Assembly: GCA_947247005.1 (NCBI GenBank)
Contig: OX365946.1
Coordinates: 7,510,453-7,574,452 of the forward strand
Length of the DNA stretch: 64,000 nt
Origin: Spisula solida
Taxonomy: Eukaryota; Mollusca; Bivalvia; Venerida; Mactridae
Direction of reading: 5' to 3'
Of this stretch, positions 24,401 to 35,420 are shown piece by piece. The translations under genes and the position numbers were made by a program. Below the pieces are notes generated by a model. It was not told where the DNA came from. It saw only the letters and a list, made by a program, of their open reading frames with translations, and did not search any database. Position 1 is the stretch's first letter. Every line of letters begins with the position of its first letter.

Positions 24401-27400
24401 GGCGGTAACGCAATTTGAAAATAGGTTTATGACGTTGCCTTGAAAATGTGGTCTTGATAAATTAGCATGTTTGAAATACTGAAGGTTCTGTTATGAAAAC
24501 ACAAATTGAAAGACAAAGTAAACAGACATTTATCCTAACAGACTTACCGGGGATTAAGATGTCCAAATTTTCAAACTAGAGGCGGAAGGAAACGAGAAGA
24601 AGGTTTTCAAAAATATTTTAAACTAAAACTTTGCGATTTCTGTGAAAGCGAAACTGTCAACCTATGTTAAACAGTTATGTATAAACAGCAGAAATTAAAG
24701 TAAAAAAAAAAACTTCTTGCATGTTACTTTTCCCAAAGGTACAAACATCTTCGAAATTGTGAAAATATACGTGTGAGAAAAACCCACGATGAAATGCAGG
24801 GAAATAAATCTGCTTATATAAAGCAAAAGCAGGATTAACAAAAAGTATTTTCTCGAAACGAATAGCAAATGTGGGAAACCATTCTGGAAATTGGAACATA
24901 AAAATAGGTCAATAAAAGTACAGCGCGACCTTCGCTATTATGCAAACACCGTTAAGACAATCATAAAACAAGATTTCAAACCATTCCATGAAGAAATGTA
25001 GTTATAAGCAAATATATCTTGGTAGACATTCCATGCCGCCGTCTCAAACAAATAGAAAAAAAAAATTAGTGACGAAGGTATAAAAAATTGCCAAAGTTCT
25101 ATTATACCTTTTTGAAATGATGAAACGATTAATTAGCTAAAAACCCTGATTACTAGTAATTGCTGAAGAATGATAAAAGAAGTGCATCTTAGAGAATCAT
25201 GTGTCCGCTATTGTCCTAAAACGAGGCTTAATCATATCCATGCAGTGCTAACAATTTGTACACTGTTATTTGTGTGTATTTCGTGATCTGCTGGTTCTGT
25301 TAAGTGCTTCCTTGTCCGGTTTGGTATTTTATAGTTAGAACATATTAAGAAAATTTTAATGATTAAAAAGGGCGGAGCGAGCGAAGCGAAGCGAGGCCTT
25401 TTTAGTCATTAAAATTTACTTAATATGTTCTAACTAACTTAGAATATAACTTTCTGCATTCTGATTGGCCGATAGGAATTAGCGCCAACGCAAGACGTCA
25501 AGTCTGTAAAGAGAAAATTTTAATTATTAAATTTTCATTTAACCGCGAAAATGCGACGTTTTCATTGGCTCATAATGTAGGTTATATTCTAAGATCTTAT
25601 AGCTTAAATATAATATACTTTTATTTTTCACTAACAGCAAATTTGTCATGTCATTACAAAAAGTGCAAAACGTTTGGAATACAACTTGTATTTGTAATAT
25701 CAGACAATTTGAAGGAACTACTTGAATCAAGCAGGGGTACTATGTATTTATTACTGGAATATTGGTATATGTGGTTTGTTAATAAATATGTTAATTCATG
25801 TTTCAGATCCCTCATTGATGTGTCAAAGAAAATTACCAGCCTCGTTTTGGAACAGCAACTATTACGGACCTGGTTCATTTTATTCAGACTTTCAGTTTCC
25901 ATCCGGGCACTATTCTACTTCTTCCATTCCTGGTTTTTCCGGTTTCCAAGATCCCTGGTTTTCAAGATTTTCTTCACAGTCCCACACATTTCATCATCGA
26001 CCTATGCATTATGACTTTCCATACTCGTCTATGAGTGCAAGTAGATATAATTCAAACATTGGTTCGTTATTGTTGCAATCAGCCAGATCGGGACATTTCC
26101 CCGGTGCCGGGGAATATGGGAAGACTTCGGATACAAAATTCAGATACCCGGATTACAGACTGGGAACAGAATATCCGACACAAAACTCATTTCCTGGTGA
26201 GTTTAAAAGTACGTTGAAACCCATTTATACTTTATTGTTTAAACACTTTGTATCAGTTTCTGTTCGTTATCAAAACTTTCCCAGTCATAATTGTACAATT
26301 AGCAGTTGACCTAAACAGGTTTTCCGAAAATTAGCACCTAGTACTAAATAACTACATTGAGGATGACATAAGCGTCGACAATGTCATGGAAGAGTTGTAT
26401 TTAAACGACGACAAATTGCAGTCTTTGGGACACAGCAATCATAACAATCACAATATTGTATTTTCGGACACGTATTAATACAATGACATGTACATGTACG
26501 CATACGCCAGTGCCCTCTGATCGGTTTATGTAAATATTCACACGCTTTGTATAATGCTTTCGTTAGTATCTATATCTTGCGCAAAATTAATGGCATAAGT
26601 AATTACACTAATGCGAAAACAATTAATTACACTAATATTTTGACCACGGAATCATTAACTTCGGAGATATATTACCGCGATAACCAATCGTTCTGATTAC
26701 TTTCGTGTTCCGACCAGTAAAACCTGGAACTATTTTACTCTGCGTACGAACATCTACAGTAAACTCCATATATCAATACGCCATCGAGTTGTTAATGTTC
26801 AAATAATTCATCTTCATCAGTAAGCGTTGATGAGTTTTTCTGATTGGTTGTTATAAATATGCGAGTGTTGTTGCAGCAAACCAGCTGTGCAGAAGCGAAA
26901 CGTTTCGAGCCAACGCTTGTTATTTTATGATAATTGTTTTATGTGTCCAGACGTAGACCTATTTGGTCTTTGACCAGTAATCATTCTTGTCCAGGTCAAA
27001 GGGTAGCGGTGTGAAACGAATTACTAACAACATTTATCAAAATCTGTGCACATGTGTGCAGTTTGTGTGAGCGGCAATTCTTAGCAGTGGTGTTCCGGGA
27101 TAACAGCAATTATACTTAACAGTATGGATGGACACCAATTGGCATACATGTACGCCAACACCATGACTGGCCATTTTTCACGGGGAATTTTCTTTGTAGA
27201 ACTTTAGATCCAAACCTTTGCTATACTGTATTTATTTTTTATTATTTATATGAAATTACTTGTCGTATATTTATGCAGCCATAGAATTTCGACCATTGAC
27301 AGCCAGAAAGAGCTATCAGTATATAAAATGAGAAAGCCGATAGCCGCGAGTCTTTCTGGCTGTCAATGGACCATTATGTTTAAACCACGGCTGGCCAAAA

Positions 27401-27539
27401 ACGAAATCAATGTACATAACAATTTGTGTATGATTGCTATACGAGTGTTTTATGATATTTAAATGTAAATGTCTATATTTCAGGTTTAGAAGCGTCGGCT
27501 ACTGAGACTTCAGCGGGGAGAGACTTGTACTTGTACTAA
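18410..27539 (+). CDS. vg: Vestigial / vestigial-like (VGLL) transcription cofactor, four-exon gene
   Basis: Joined exons 18410-18484, 20369-20735, 25807-26196 and 27484-27539 give 888 bases, 295 residues plus stop, all GT/AG and in phase. Residues 106-135 form the TONDU motif, including VLMTYYSGDISSNVDEHF, nearly the animal consensus; the VDEHF part binds the TEAD/Scalloped DNA-binding partner. Such cofactors lack their own DNA-binding domain and act in the nucleus on TEAD target genes, in muscle, wing or other tissue development depending on the animal. The N-terminal 80 residues of exon 2 are rich in P, G, S and H. Exon 3 starts DPSLMCQRKLPASFWNSNYY and continues rich in S, Y, F and H. The protein ends GRDLYLY. 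This is closer to the vg/VGLL2/VGLL3 group (one TONDU) than to VGLL4 (two). An in-frame stop precedes the ATG. A poly(A) signal lies at 28383. Confidence 0.92.
18485..20368. other. Intron 1 of the vestigial gene
   Basis: AT-rich, no repeat family recognised. Short open frames at 18414-18647 and 19056-19410 are not supported as exons. The acceptor tract is ttattttttttaatttcag. Confidence 0.7.
20369..20735 (+). CDS. vg: vestigial gene, exon 2 (TONDU motif)
   Basis: Phase 0 in, phase 1 out. The reading frame starts SLCLPKAQEPLDLGIYPSAT; the TONDU motif is encoded at about 20609-20698. The 69-aa frame that begins ATGCCTTCC in this exon is in another frame and is a shadow. Before the motif runs an acidic/basic stretch (KEEDKNEQPKETQ). 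Confidence 0.93.
20934..21050 (+). repeat. ggaaggcagcact repeat, copy 1
   Basis: gaccgggaaggcagcactct then acaacaacacagaccaca matches 29749-29860 (accagggaaggcagcactca, acaacacaaaccacaatt) over about 110 bases. Reverse fragments lie at 49988-50010 and 51400-51510. Confidence 0.6.
21652..21690 (+). CDS. Possible cassette exon of the vestigial gene
   Basis: Behind a strong acceptor (tatacttttttcttag) lie 39 bases in phase 1, ending before GTATAT, also phase 1. Inclusion would add about 13 residues (DTNTWIREYVSNT) without changing the frame. No homology supports it, and 39 open bases can arise by chance. Confidence 0.2.
25332..25620 (+). mobile_element. Foldback MITE, full copy
   Basis: Two 40-base arms (25332-25371 and 25397-25436, tagttagaacatattaag at the left) are inverted with few mismatches around a 25-base gcgaagcgaa-type loop. 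A further inverted pair (ttagaatataac at about 25438 and gttatattctaa at about 25580) encloses the rest. The end gttttcattggctca is shared with the copy at 39925. Confidence 0.7.
25807..26196 (+). CDS. vg: vestigial gene, exon 3
   Basis: Phase 1 in and out, 390 bases. Encodes PSLMCQRKLPASFWNSNYYG, then a long S/Y/F/G/H-rich stretch ending TEYPTQNSFP. The LPASFWNSNY block resembles a second conserved block of VGLL2/3-type proteins (recalled, not checked). The acceptor is catgtttcag, the donor GTGAGT. Confidence 0.9.
26342..26478 (+). CDS. vg: Candidate alternative terminal exon of the vestigial gene
   Basis: If exon 3 (phase 1) is joined to the acceptor ending at 26341 (cacctag), the frame reads VLNNYIEDDISVDNVMEELY, then LNDDKLQSLGHSNHNNHNIV, FSDTY and TAA at 26476-26478. 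The peptide is acidic and low in the usual AT-rich chance residues, which suggests real coding and possibly an activation region. Weak points are the poor pyrimidine tract and the lack of a homologue I can name. It would replace the GLEASATETSAGRDLYLY ending. No phase-1 donor inside it would let it splice on to exon 4. Confidence 0.4.
27293..27369 (+). repeat. Long hairpin in the last vestigial intron
   Basis: An 18-base perfect inverted repeat (ccattgacagccagaaag at the left) continues after small bulges with gctatc/gatagc. The loop is about 20 bases, so the whole foldback is 77 bases. The size fits a miRNA precursor or a tiny foldback element. Confidence 0.7.
27484..27539 (+). CDS. vg: vestigial gene, exon 4 (stop codon)
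   Basis: Phase 1 in; encodes LEASATETSAGRDLYLY and TAA at 27537-27539. The acceptor is ctatatttcag. The short aromatic end is in keeping with other vg/VGLL C-termini. Confidence 0.82.
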
Positions 27540-28395
27540 CCAGACCTTACTGGCGTCATCAAAGTACTGACATCATCGACATATACACACCGTAGAGTTA
27601 TATAACAGTTCTTCATGAACATGGATTCAATGTCTACATGATAGTGTGGTATTCAAAGTGCTGGTCAAACGCGGTTGGCTGTCCGAGTTCACGTCACTGG
27701 TGATTTCATCACGTGTGTGACGTCACGTTCCTGGTGATACCACGTCAGCAACAAAATAGTTGACGGAATTTTCAACTATATGGTTACATGTGTCATGCTG
27801 TCCTTGTTATGTGTGTTTCGGGTTTATCTCTGTGATCTTCTTCATTCAAAAATGACATCTTAACTGAATAAATTTTGAATGAATACTGATCTGAAGTAAA
27901 AAATAAATTCCACTATATCAATACTTAGAGACAGAAATCGTGATTTCCAAAGAATATTCACTTTTAGCAAAAAACTCGTATCTATAAACGCCCGTTTAAA
28001 TGTTTTCTAATCCTAATTAATGGAATTTTACGGAAGTAAATCCCGGGAGGCCCATACAACGTGGTGAACTATTAACTGATCCCGTCAGGGTATGCGGGAA
28101 TACATCGTGTGTCTCTAAGATATTCTTGATACCTTTGAGTAGATAGTTTGAGAGGCTATGTGAAGTTTTTTTTTTAAAAAAAAACGGATTTGCAAATTTA
28201 CAAATAGTCTGAGTGAAATTAGCGTTATTTTGTAGCTTGCAGAGACTGTGTGTTATCGTTATTATTACATTATAATGATTTCTGTAAATTTTTGTAAATA
28301 TGCTGTGATTATTTTGTGAGTTTTATGTGAATAATTTATAATTATAAATATATATTTTGTGAACTATTGTGCTACAATTGCAAATAAACAATAAA
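27540..28395 (+). other. 3' UTR and poly(A) signals of the vestigial gene
   Basis: Two AATAAA hexamers at 28383-28388 and 28390-28395 are followed by a GT-rich stretch (tgttatgtctttgtctctcg). An earlier aataaa at 27865 could serve a shorter form. Confidence 0.5.
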
Positions 28396-28529
28396 TACGC
28401 ACTGTTATGTCTTTGTCTCTCGATTTGGATATCCAATACATTAACAATCCATGAATGTGTATCCATATTATTTATTTTTTATTATGGGCTCAATTAACCG
28501 TAAATGTACACAGCTTAGGTACTTGGTTA

Positions 28530-28790
28530 TTCAGTGTTTCCACCTCAACTAGAGATGGACTGGTTGGAAACCTAGACATAGGCTCGCAAGTATTGGTGCT
28601 ATACACCGAGTACGTTAAATAATCAAGCCGGGGTTCTATTCTGAATGAGCTCTAGGATATCGCATCTGGTATGATACAACTGTCTCTTCCCTCGAGTTCG
28701 GAGGCCATTGACCAATCTGGCATGGGAAAAAGTACAATGACCACAGAGGATTGAATAACTGACACCAGAAAAAATATCTACTAGTATTCA
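28530..28790 (+). mobile_element. tRNA-derived SINE, family 1, 5'-truncated copy
   Basis: ttcagtgtttccacctcaac, agagatggactggtt, ggtgctatacaccgagtacg and ggaggccattgaccaatctg line up in order with the 30868-31190 copy. It lacks the tRNA-like head. Confidence 0.65.
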
Positions 28791-29748
28791 AAATGGAGTT
28801 GCGTGTATAAATACAACGTTTTGTGCATTGAATACAATAAAATGATACAGCTGTATAATAATTATTATATATATTAGACCTAATATACGTCATACGTATA
28901 CGTGTATACAACAATACTAGTGAGCCATTGTTTTATTATCTTGTATATAGGCTATAGCTACATCATTCTATTTTATATCAGCACGAAACGTTACATTTAT
29001 ACCCAAGACATTAATACCATGGAATGATATGAATTGATATTCGTCAATACCATGGGATAATATTTATTAATATCACACATGTACTAATAAAGCATAATTA
29101 TACACATTACAACTCGATATACGCGTAGAGTAAATAAATGGACACAATGACTAAGAGAAAGCAAAAAGCAATTTCTATTGATAGGAAAAATACACACACG
29201 GCAAGAAATATATGTAATCTAAGAACACAATTGTTTTTTAGTCCATTGCTATAATCACCCTTACATGAAGATCAACTCATCCCGAATATCAGTTTTCCAG
29301 GGTCCTATGGATGAGCCTATTTTTTTTAGGTTTACTGTGTCAGACGAAGACACATACAATTGGTACTAGAATTTCCCTTGCTTCACGCTCAGTATTAAAC
29401 GGCGTCTTCTCTTCTCTTATAACCTCTGGACAATGGATACCCAAAGGAATGAAGTATCGAGAATAGTTCGTACGATTAGGGGAAAACCTGCTTGACAATC
29501 AACATATTAAACAAACTTAATATATTTCTGTATGACTGTATTGATATTCCTGAAAAAAGGATTTTGTGTTGTGGCCACGCGAATATTCTGACTATTTATT
29601 AAATAAGAATACAAAGAAGATGACAAAACATTTTGTATATGAAATTATGAATAACCTGCAATATCATGACACTTTCTTTTACTTTCTTCAACAATGCCAA
29701 ACAACAGACTCAACCATTCTTTGGATTACAAAAGATAGTAAAAAATGA

Positions 29749-29860
29749 CCAGGGAAGGCAGCACTCAAACGAAACAGCCGAGCACATAATCCATAAAAAC
29801 AACACAAACCACAATTACACGACATAATTCCCAAAACACCTTATTCATGAAATGGGATCG
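29749..29860 (+). repeat. ggaaggcagcact repeat, copy 2
   Basis: Matches 20934-21050 in order: gggaaggcagcactc, an acaacacaaaccaca block and ttacacgacata. Confidence 0.6.
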
Positions 29861-30135
29861 AACCAGAATCCTTTTTGGTCCGGAGATGCAGACTCTAGTC
29901 AATACATTACCAGATGAATGTGTGATAGCAACATTTAAAGTACACGAACCCGTATATTTTCTTTTCTTAAGATTACAATTCAAATATATAGTAAATACTA
30001 GTTATATTGCTTATGAAAAAAATATAGTTAAAATTCTACACAACTTCGTCTTGACAATACATACACACGGGAGCTGGAGGCTAGACAGTGAGTATCGTGA
30101 GACTTGTAAGTTACTTCTCCGGTCACATCCCCACG

Positions 30136-30820
30136 CTATAAAATGTCATGATGACTGTACGATATCCACCCGGCCCCTATCCGAATTATACCGGGGTCAC
30201 AAACCTGGACGATGTATCCTATGTCTGTGTATCGTGTACAAACTGGAGCGGAAATGAATTGGCAGAACACATAAACGACATTTAGAATTTCTCCTGCCGT
30301 CACCAGACGTTCCAACATGCCAGTTATATTCTATATCCACCCATCCTCCGGGGTTTTAAACAATACATATGCTTGCCGATCATCTGACTCCACGTAAAAA
30401 ACGCCACGAACGAGTACCCGAGCGTCGTACTTTTTGGCTTTTCGGTCCGGAAGCCGGACGAACATCGGCAGATCAGCGGGGCATAGCCAAACAAAATCAA
30501 GTATTGGCTTATTGTCAAAGAAATTTATCAGTGGCCATCCGATGACCAGGCGATAAACACCAGACGTGCGATTATCGACCGATGCCCGTCCGGCACCTTT
30601 TGTCCATGTTAAATTCTAATCTTCGGTCGGCGTTTGCTGTGAACCCATGTGTTCCTAGACAAGTCATATCCATCGGATACACTAAGATCGTCCGGGTGAT
30701 GTTGACCCAGGTAAATGTGACCGAGGTAGGAGCCTTGCCACTATAAATCCATTGCTAGATTATCTTCCAAGATTGTTTCCTTGAAACGAGGAAATGGGAC
30801 AACCGTATCTAACTTACAAA
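30136..30820 (-). pseudogene. Decayed coding region, family unknown
   Basis: Read on the minus strand from about 30820, codons give TVVPFPRFKETILEDNLAMD, a stop, WQGSYLGHIYLGQHHPDDLS and on to KRRPKIRI. A frameshift follows near 30614. The frame then stays open through RTSGVYRLVIGWPLINFFDN, VRLPDRKAKKYDARVLVRGV, FYVESDDRQAYVLFKTPEDG and WI, meets a stop, and runs on to YIVQVCDPG...HHDIL. Residue use looks like a real protein and the base composition is richer in G+C than its surroundings. Two stops and one frameshift mark it as broken. I do not recognise the family. A short plus-strand frame (30153-30284, YPPGPYPNYTGVTNLDDVSY) is the competing reading of the last part. Confidence 0.5.
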
Positions 30821-30867
30821 ATTACGTTTTTCTAGTTTATTGTTTTGGCCGTTTTCATTCAATTTTA

Positions 30868-31190
30868 AGGGTGACACGGTGGCCAAGTGGTTAGCGCTCT
30901 CGATACCCAATCCGGGAGTACCTGGTTCGGCTTGGACACTAGAAATTCTGTTCAGAAACGCTTTTAAGTGTTTCCACCCAACCAGAGATGAACTGGTTAT
31001 TAACCCAGAGGGTGTCTCGCGTGTATCGGTGCTATACACCGAGAACATTGAAGAACCAAGAAGTCTATTCGTAAAGAACTAGGGTAGCGCATCCGGATAT
31101 CTTTTTTTGCCTCGAAGCTGAAGGTCATTGTCCAATTAGGCAAGGATAAAACCGAATGGCCGAGCACTACAACTGTCTTAGTCGAACACA
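30868..31190 (+). mobile_element. tRNA-derived SINE, family 1, full-length copy
   Basis: Starts with an A-box-like ggtggccaagtggttagcgc and a B-box-like cctggttcggct about 45 bases later. A body (gtgtttccacccaaccagag, ggtgctatacaccgagaaca) shared with 28530-28790 follows. It lies within 50 bases of the pseudogene's 5' side. Confidence 0.72.
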
Positions 31191-32664
31191 AAATATAATT
31201 ATTTTAAGAGTTGTGAAAAAAAGATTTCAGCTTATGAACGGGGGGGGGGGGCAATTATCGTCGGATCGTATTTATTAGGTTCTAAAGATCTTTGATAAAA
31301 CTCGAAGATCGTTAACGATGCAATTGTAGTAATTAAGATATAGTATCACAGTGGGTATTGCGTACGTGTCGGTATAGTTGCAACGTTTGAGGAATAGAAT
31401 AAAAGTGAATAACTAATGAAAACGTACACCTAGAAACTTCTTTAATTTCTGTACAAAGCCTAATGCTGATAATTGATTCAGCGACATGGCGATGGAAGGA
31501 TGTTTAATTATATATTCGGATTTATGTTCTCAGAAACTGTTTAATTAAAAGCTCATTTTACGCCTTTTATTTAGTACCTTGATCAAGATAGGAATTTCGC
31601 CAATATGTGTTTTATATTATTTTACTCTGTTTACGGTTAATATAACAGTTTAATCATGAATATTTGTCATTCCCTTGTGCGTATACGTAACTACGTTTCT
31701 GAACATTATGACCAACAAATGTTAAAAATCTCGAATTATGCGTTTGTCATGAAAGGAGACTATTCCAGCTATTTTTCGTAACTATTAATCCAGTGTCGGG
31801 GGAATGTTATAATACATTTAATCCCTAATAACTAATGTTGCTACCGTTATCCTAAATGCAAAGGGGTTTAATGAGTTATATTTTTCTCTCTCACAAAGTC
31901 TCGCCAAATCTCGTGGGAGTTGGAATATAACGGTAATAGAGCAACGGTACGGTATGAGGTGCGCTTAATGACACGATGTGACATTTTAATTGTAAACAGA
32001 TGATGGACTTTTCACGAAATCTGTTCATAGGCGGCGCTTTTAAGTTTATAGAATTCCCATACATATTCAATTGCTTTGTACAAATATAGGACCGTTTTAT
32101 ACCTTAAAATACTCATTAGCACTCAGATCAATCGCTTGTGTGTGGCTTTTTTAAAAGCACAGTTATGTATCAAAGTATTTAATGTTATTTTTCCGCCGGC
32201 AACTGTAAGGATTTGAATAAGCTTTGATTTGAATGCTATCAATGGTTGCTACTAAAATTAGTTAATCTGTTTTTCTGTTGGACAAAGTCTTTGACTGTGC
32301 AATTGGTAAATGTGTGGCAAGGAGTAAAGTATTATTTATGTCATTTTCTGAGTATTTTATAGAAACTAATGACAACAAAGTTCTATTTAATATAGTCGGT
32401 GTTTTTCTCTTATAGTGTCAGAAAAGTAAGACAGAAAAGTACAAAATGTTCTCAGGCGGTCGTCGAACACTTTTCATCACCCGTTTGCATCCGTATTTCG
32501 TTGCCTGTCTTAATTTACGAGCTCAGCATACATGAAGGTTAAACGATACTTTAAAATCTTGTTAAAACGCTAAAATTCACAGTTTGAAAACATTAATGTT
32601 GTATCGTGTGGCCCCTAGGAGTCATGTTTACCAGGCCCTGTCAACAACTTGCATACCGGTGACA

Positions 32665-32730
32665 GCGATAGCTGGGTTAACGGAACATTTCAGACCGAGT
32701 GATAGCTGGGTTAACGGAACATTTCAGACG
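32665..32730 (+). repeat. 34-bp tandem duplication
   Basis: Two copies of gatagctgggttaacggaac plus atttcagac follow directly, separated by a cgagt-type junction. Confidence 0.85.
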
Positions 32731-35372
32731 GCTAGACTAGCCGCGTGTTGCCGTGTCTAGTTGTGCACGTCGGTAATGTTCATAATCACATGAATAAATC
32801 AGTGCTATAATTATTTAATATTAAATTAAATGTCATTATGTTTCAATAACTATACAGAAGAAAGTATTCAGACTAATTTAAAGCAAACCGTACATGTACA
32901 TGCTTAAATATATTTCTCTATTCTAACAGAAAACATCTCCGACATCCGACGATTGAAGTAATGAAATGGAATTATTTTAAAATAAATAACTGATGATGAA
33001 AAGAAATCCAATAATGATGAATAACATGAATAACAAAATATAAATGGTGCAGAAATGAATAAAAATAGGAGATGATGGAATTAATAAAAAAGTTAAGTGT
33101 GGATACTAATTAATAAAACTTATCTCAAATGAAAGTATTAATAAAAAATCTCAGACGTTGGTATTAATAAAATAGGCTTTCCGTAAGTGCTGCTAATTAT
33201 TGCTCTAAAATTAAGAAATCGGGACAATAAACTTGCCAAAATCTGCATGATTTCAAACTTATTTAGCCGGGAACTTTTCTGGATCGTCCTTGAACATATT
33301 TCAAAATATAATCAGAAAGCCTTCACTGAGAACATATGTTTGCTATTTAACACGAACGCATGTAACAAATGTCAAGAATTGACCACAACAGTGTAAGATA
33401 AAAGTTAATTCAACAATGACATGAAACAGACTCTTAAAAATTAAGGATAGATGAACGAGGCGCTGAGATTGCGAAGCATGAGGTAAATTAGGACATAAGC
33501 CAGACGACTTCCCAGTTCATATATCAACTCAAAATTGTAAATATATTTTCAATTAAATAAATACAACGAGTGATTTATTCGGTTTGAAATTGCTGTGTTT
33601 AACACAATTACAGTTACATGTATATCAACTACTCGTCACTATTAAAAAACATACAGGTGCAATATCTTTATAATACGAACCGCAAAAAATGGCATAATAA
33701 TAGGAGTACTTTTTTATTTATTTGTAGTTATAATGTTATTAAAATGTTGTGCGAAATAATTCGTAGTGTTGTTTTTTGTCATTACAATATAATGATTGCA
33801 TAATCGTTTAATTTCGGTAGGACGAAAGTTCGTGGTTTTGATAAAGATAATACTTCGCGGGAACGTGAATTTGCTATATAGCAATAAATACAATTCCACC
33901 GTATTCATGAAATTATATAAATTTATACGAATTTTTTCCTTTTTCATTTATACGAACATTTTTTTTAATTCGAAATTAAAATCCTAAGTCAACTATGTTT
34001 GTGCCGTAACATACAAATTTAAAGAGGATTTGTGAAAATCTTAACAAATGTTTAAAATTAAATTGCGATATAATCTTATAGTACGAAGTAGTAACCATTA
34101 ATTAATGTGCGTGCTTATAGTGATATATTCTTCAGAAATAAATTCCTAAGAACATACCCATAGTACTGTACGGATCGATTTTTACGAATGCTTTCCAAAG
34201 ACAATGTAATTATTAATGCTGTGACATAAGCAAATAATATTACGCTTTACATACGAAATGTTCTGTGATTGAAACGTACAAAAATAGTTTACTGGTTTTA
34301 AATAAGGTACTGTAGCAATATATGACCAAAGTAGCAATTAGTAAAAAATAAGTTTAATTATCTTTTAAATCGGCTCGCAATAAACGTAGCACGTTTGAGT
34401 CCGTGACACGAGTTAATGGGCCTTTAACAGGTTTCTCTGAATTAGAAAAAATATTAATAAACACCATTTTCGTATGCCACTTTTATTCATTTATCTGCCA
34501 TGCTCTACAATCAAAGTGGTTTTACCGTAGTATGAATGCTTAGACGATGTTGCCACCCTCCAAGACTTATTAATATAAAAGTCTCAAGAGTTTCTTGTTA
34601 AATAGTTTCTTGTAAAATCTCTACACAGTTAACGAGAATACTCACTTTCTCGGCTATTAACAAAATACAAATATGATCGCCTGTTTAATATGTTTTGCCT
34701 CGCTACTAGATCCCAGGGGGTGTAAGTATTCACGGCACGGTAAATCTATGACACTCCAATTCTGTACATTAATGCCAAAAACGCACGCAAAACCTCACAG
34801 ATCTAACAGTATACTAGCTTAATAAGACATTAATTATTTCAATGACCAAGGCTTAACCTACCGCCTATGTAGATTCCAACATGTATTAACACTACCGTAA
34901 TGATAGTATAACGGTGTCAAACTACTAGTAAACTAAATTAATTAGCTTGGATCAACTTAATGTTACTTTTAATTAAAACTTCTGTAATAATTGTTGCTGG
35001 CATCGAGTTAAACTCAGTATAGCTGCAATATGTGGAGATATATCGTGTCCCAATCTGAGTACACGGTGTATGGCTCTTGGTTTCGTGACAATGGCTACAG
35101 TGATACCATCCATATGTGGAGTGGTTAATATTCTCCACACGTGGAGGAGTTCAGGTACTTGTGGAAGACGCAAACTAACTGCTTACTGTAATTTCCAGGA
35201 AAGCTGGTACAGTCAGCTGTACGCATTATTATTCAACGGAAAAATTATCAAAATCAACTTAAAACAACATAACAATGTCATGGATACTATCCCTTGGTAG
35301 TTAAGCATGTAGTTTATATAAACTAATGTTTTAACTCTGATTTCATTCTATAGGGAATTGTTAATAAGAACA

Positions 35373-35420
35373 ACTCATGGTTTATACTCTTTAATTATCT
35401 AAAGAGTATAAACTATGAGT
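35373..35420 (+). repeat. Hairpin with 20-base arms
   Basis: actcatggtttatactcttt and aaagagtataaactatgagt pair with one mismatch around an 8-base loop. Confidence 0.8.

Larger units (their letters stand above)
20736..25806. other. Intron 2 of the vestigial gene
   Basis: A 5 kb AT-rich intron. It holds a repeat with ggaaggcagcactc (20934-21050), a possible 39-base cassette exon (21652-21690) and a foldback element (25332-25620). The rest shows no coding or repeat signal I can name. Confidence 0.65.
26197..27483. other. Intron 3 of the vestigial gene
   Basis: Contains a candidate alternative terminal exon (26342-26478) and a strong hairpin (27293-27369). Otherwise AT-rich; the 70-aa frame at 27250-27462 is the hairpin read as protein. 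Confidence 0.6.
28396..30135. other. Gene-free region with repeats
   Basis: Holds a truncated SINE (28530-28790) and a ggaaggcagcact repeat (29749-29860). The remaining AT-rich sequence shows no supported gene; the 136-aa frame at 29847-30257 runs through the repeat and is not trusted. Confidence 0.5.

Noticed and set aside
25565..26014. 149-codon plus frame overlapping vestigial exon 3
   Set aside because: Shadow in another frame; the exon's true frame continues the TONDU protein in phase.
30153..30284. Plus-strand frame with YPPGPYPNYTGVTNLDDVSY
   Set aside because: It looks coding, but the minus-strand frame continues the longer decayed sequence across the same bases, so that reading is preferred. 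It is not fully excluded.
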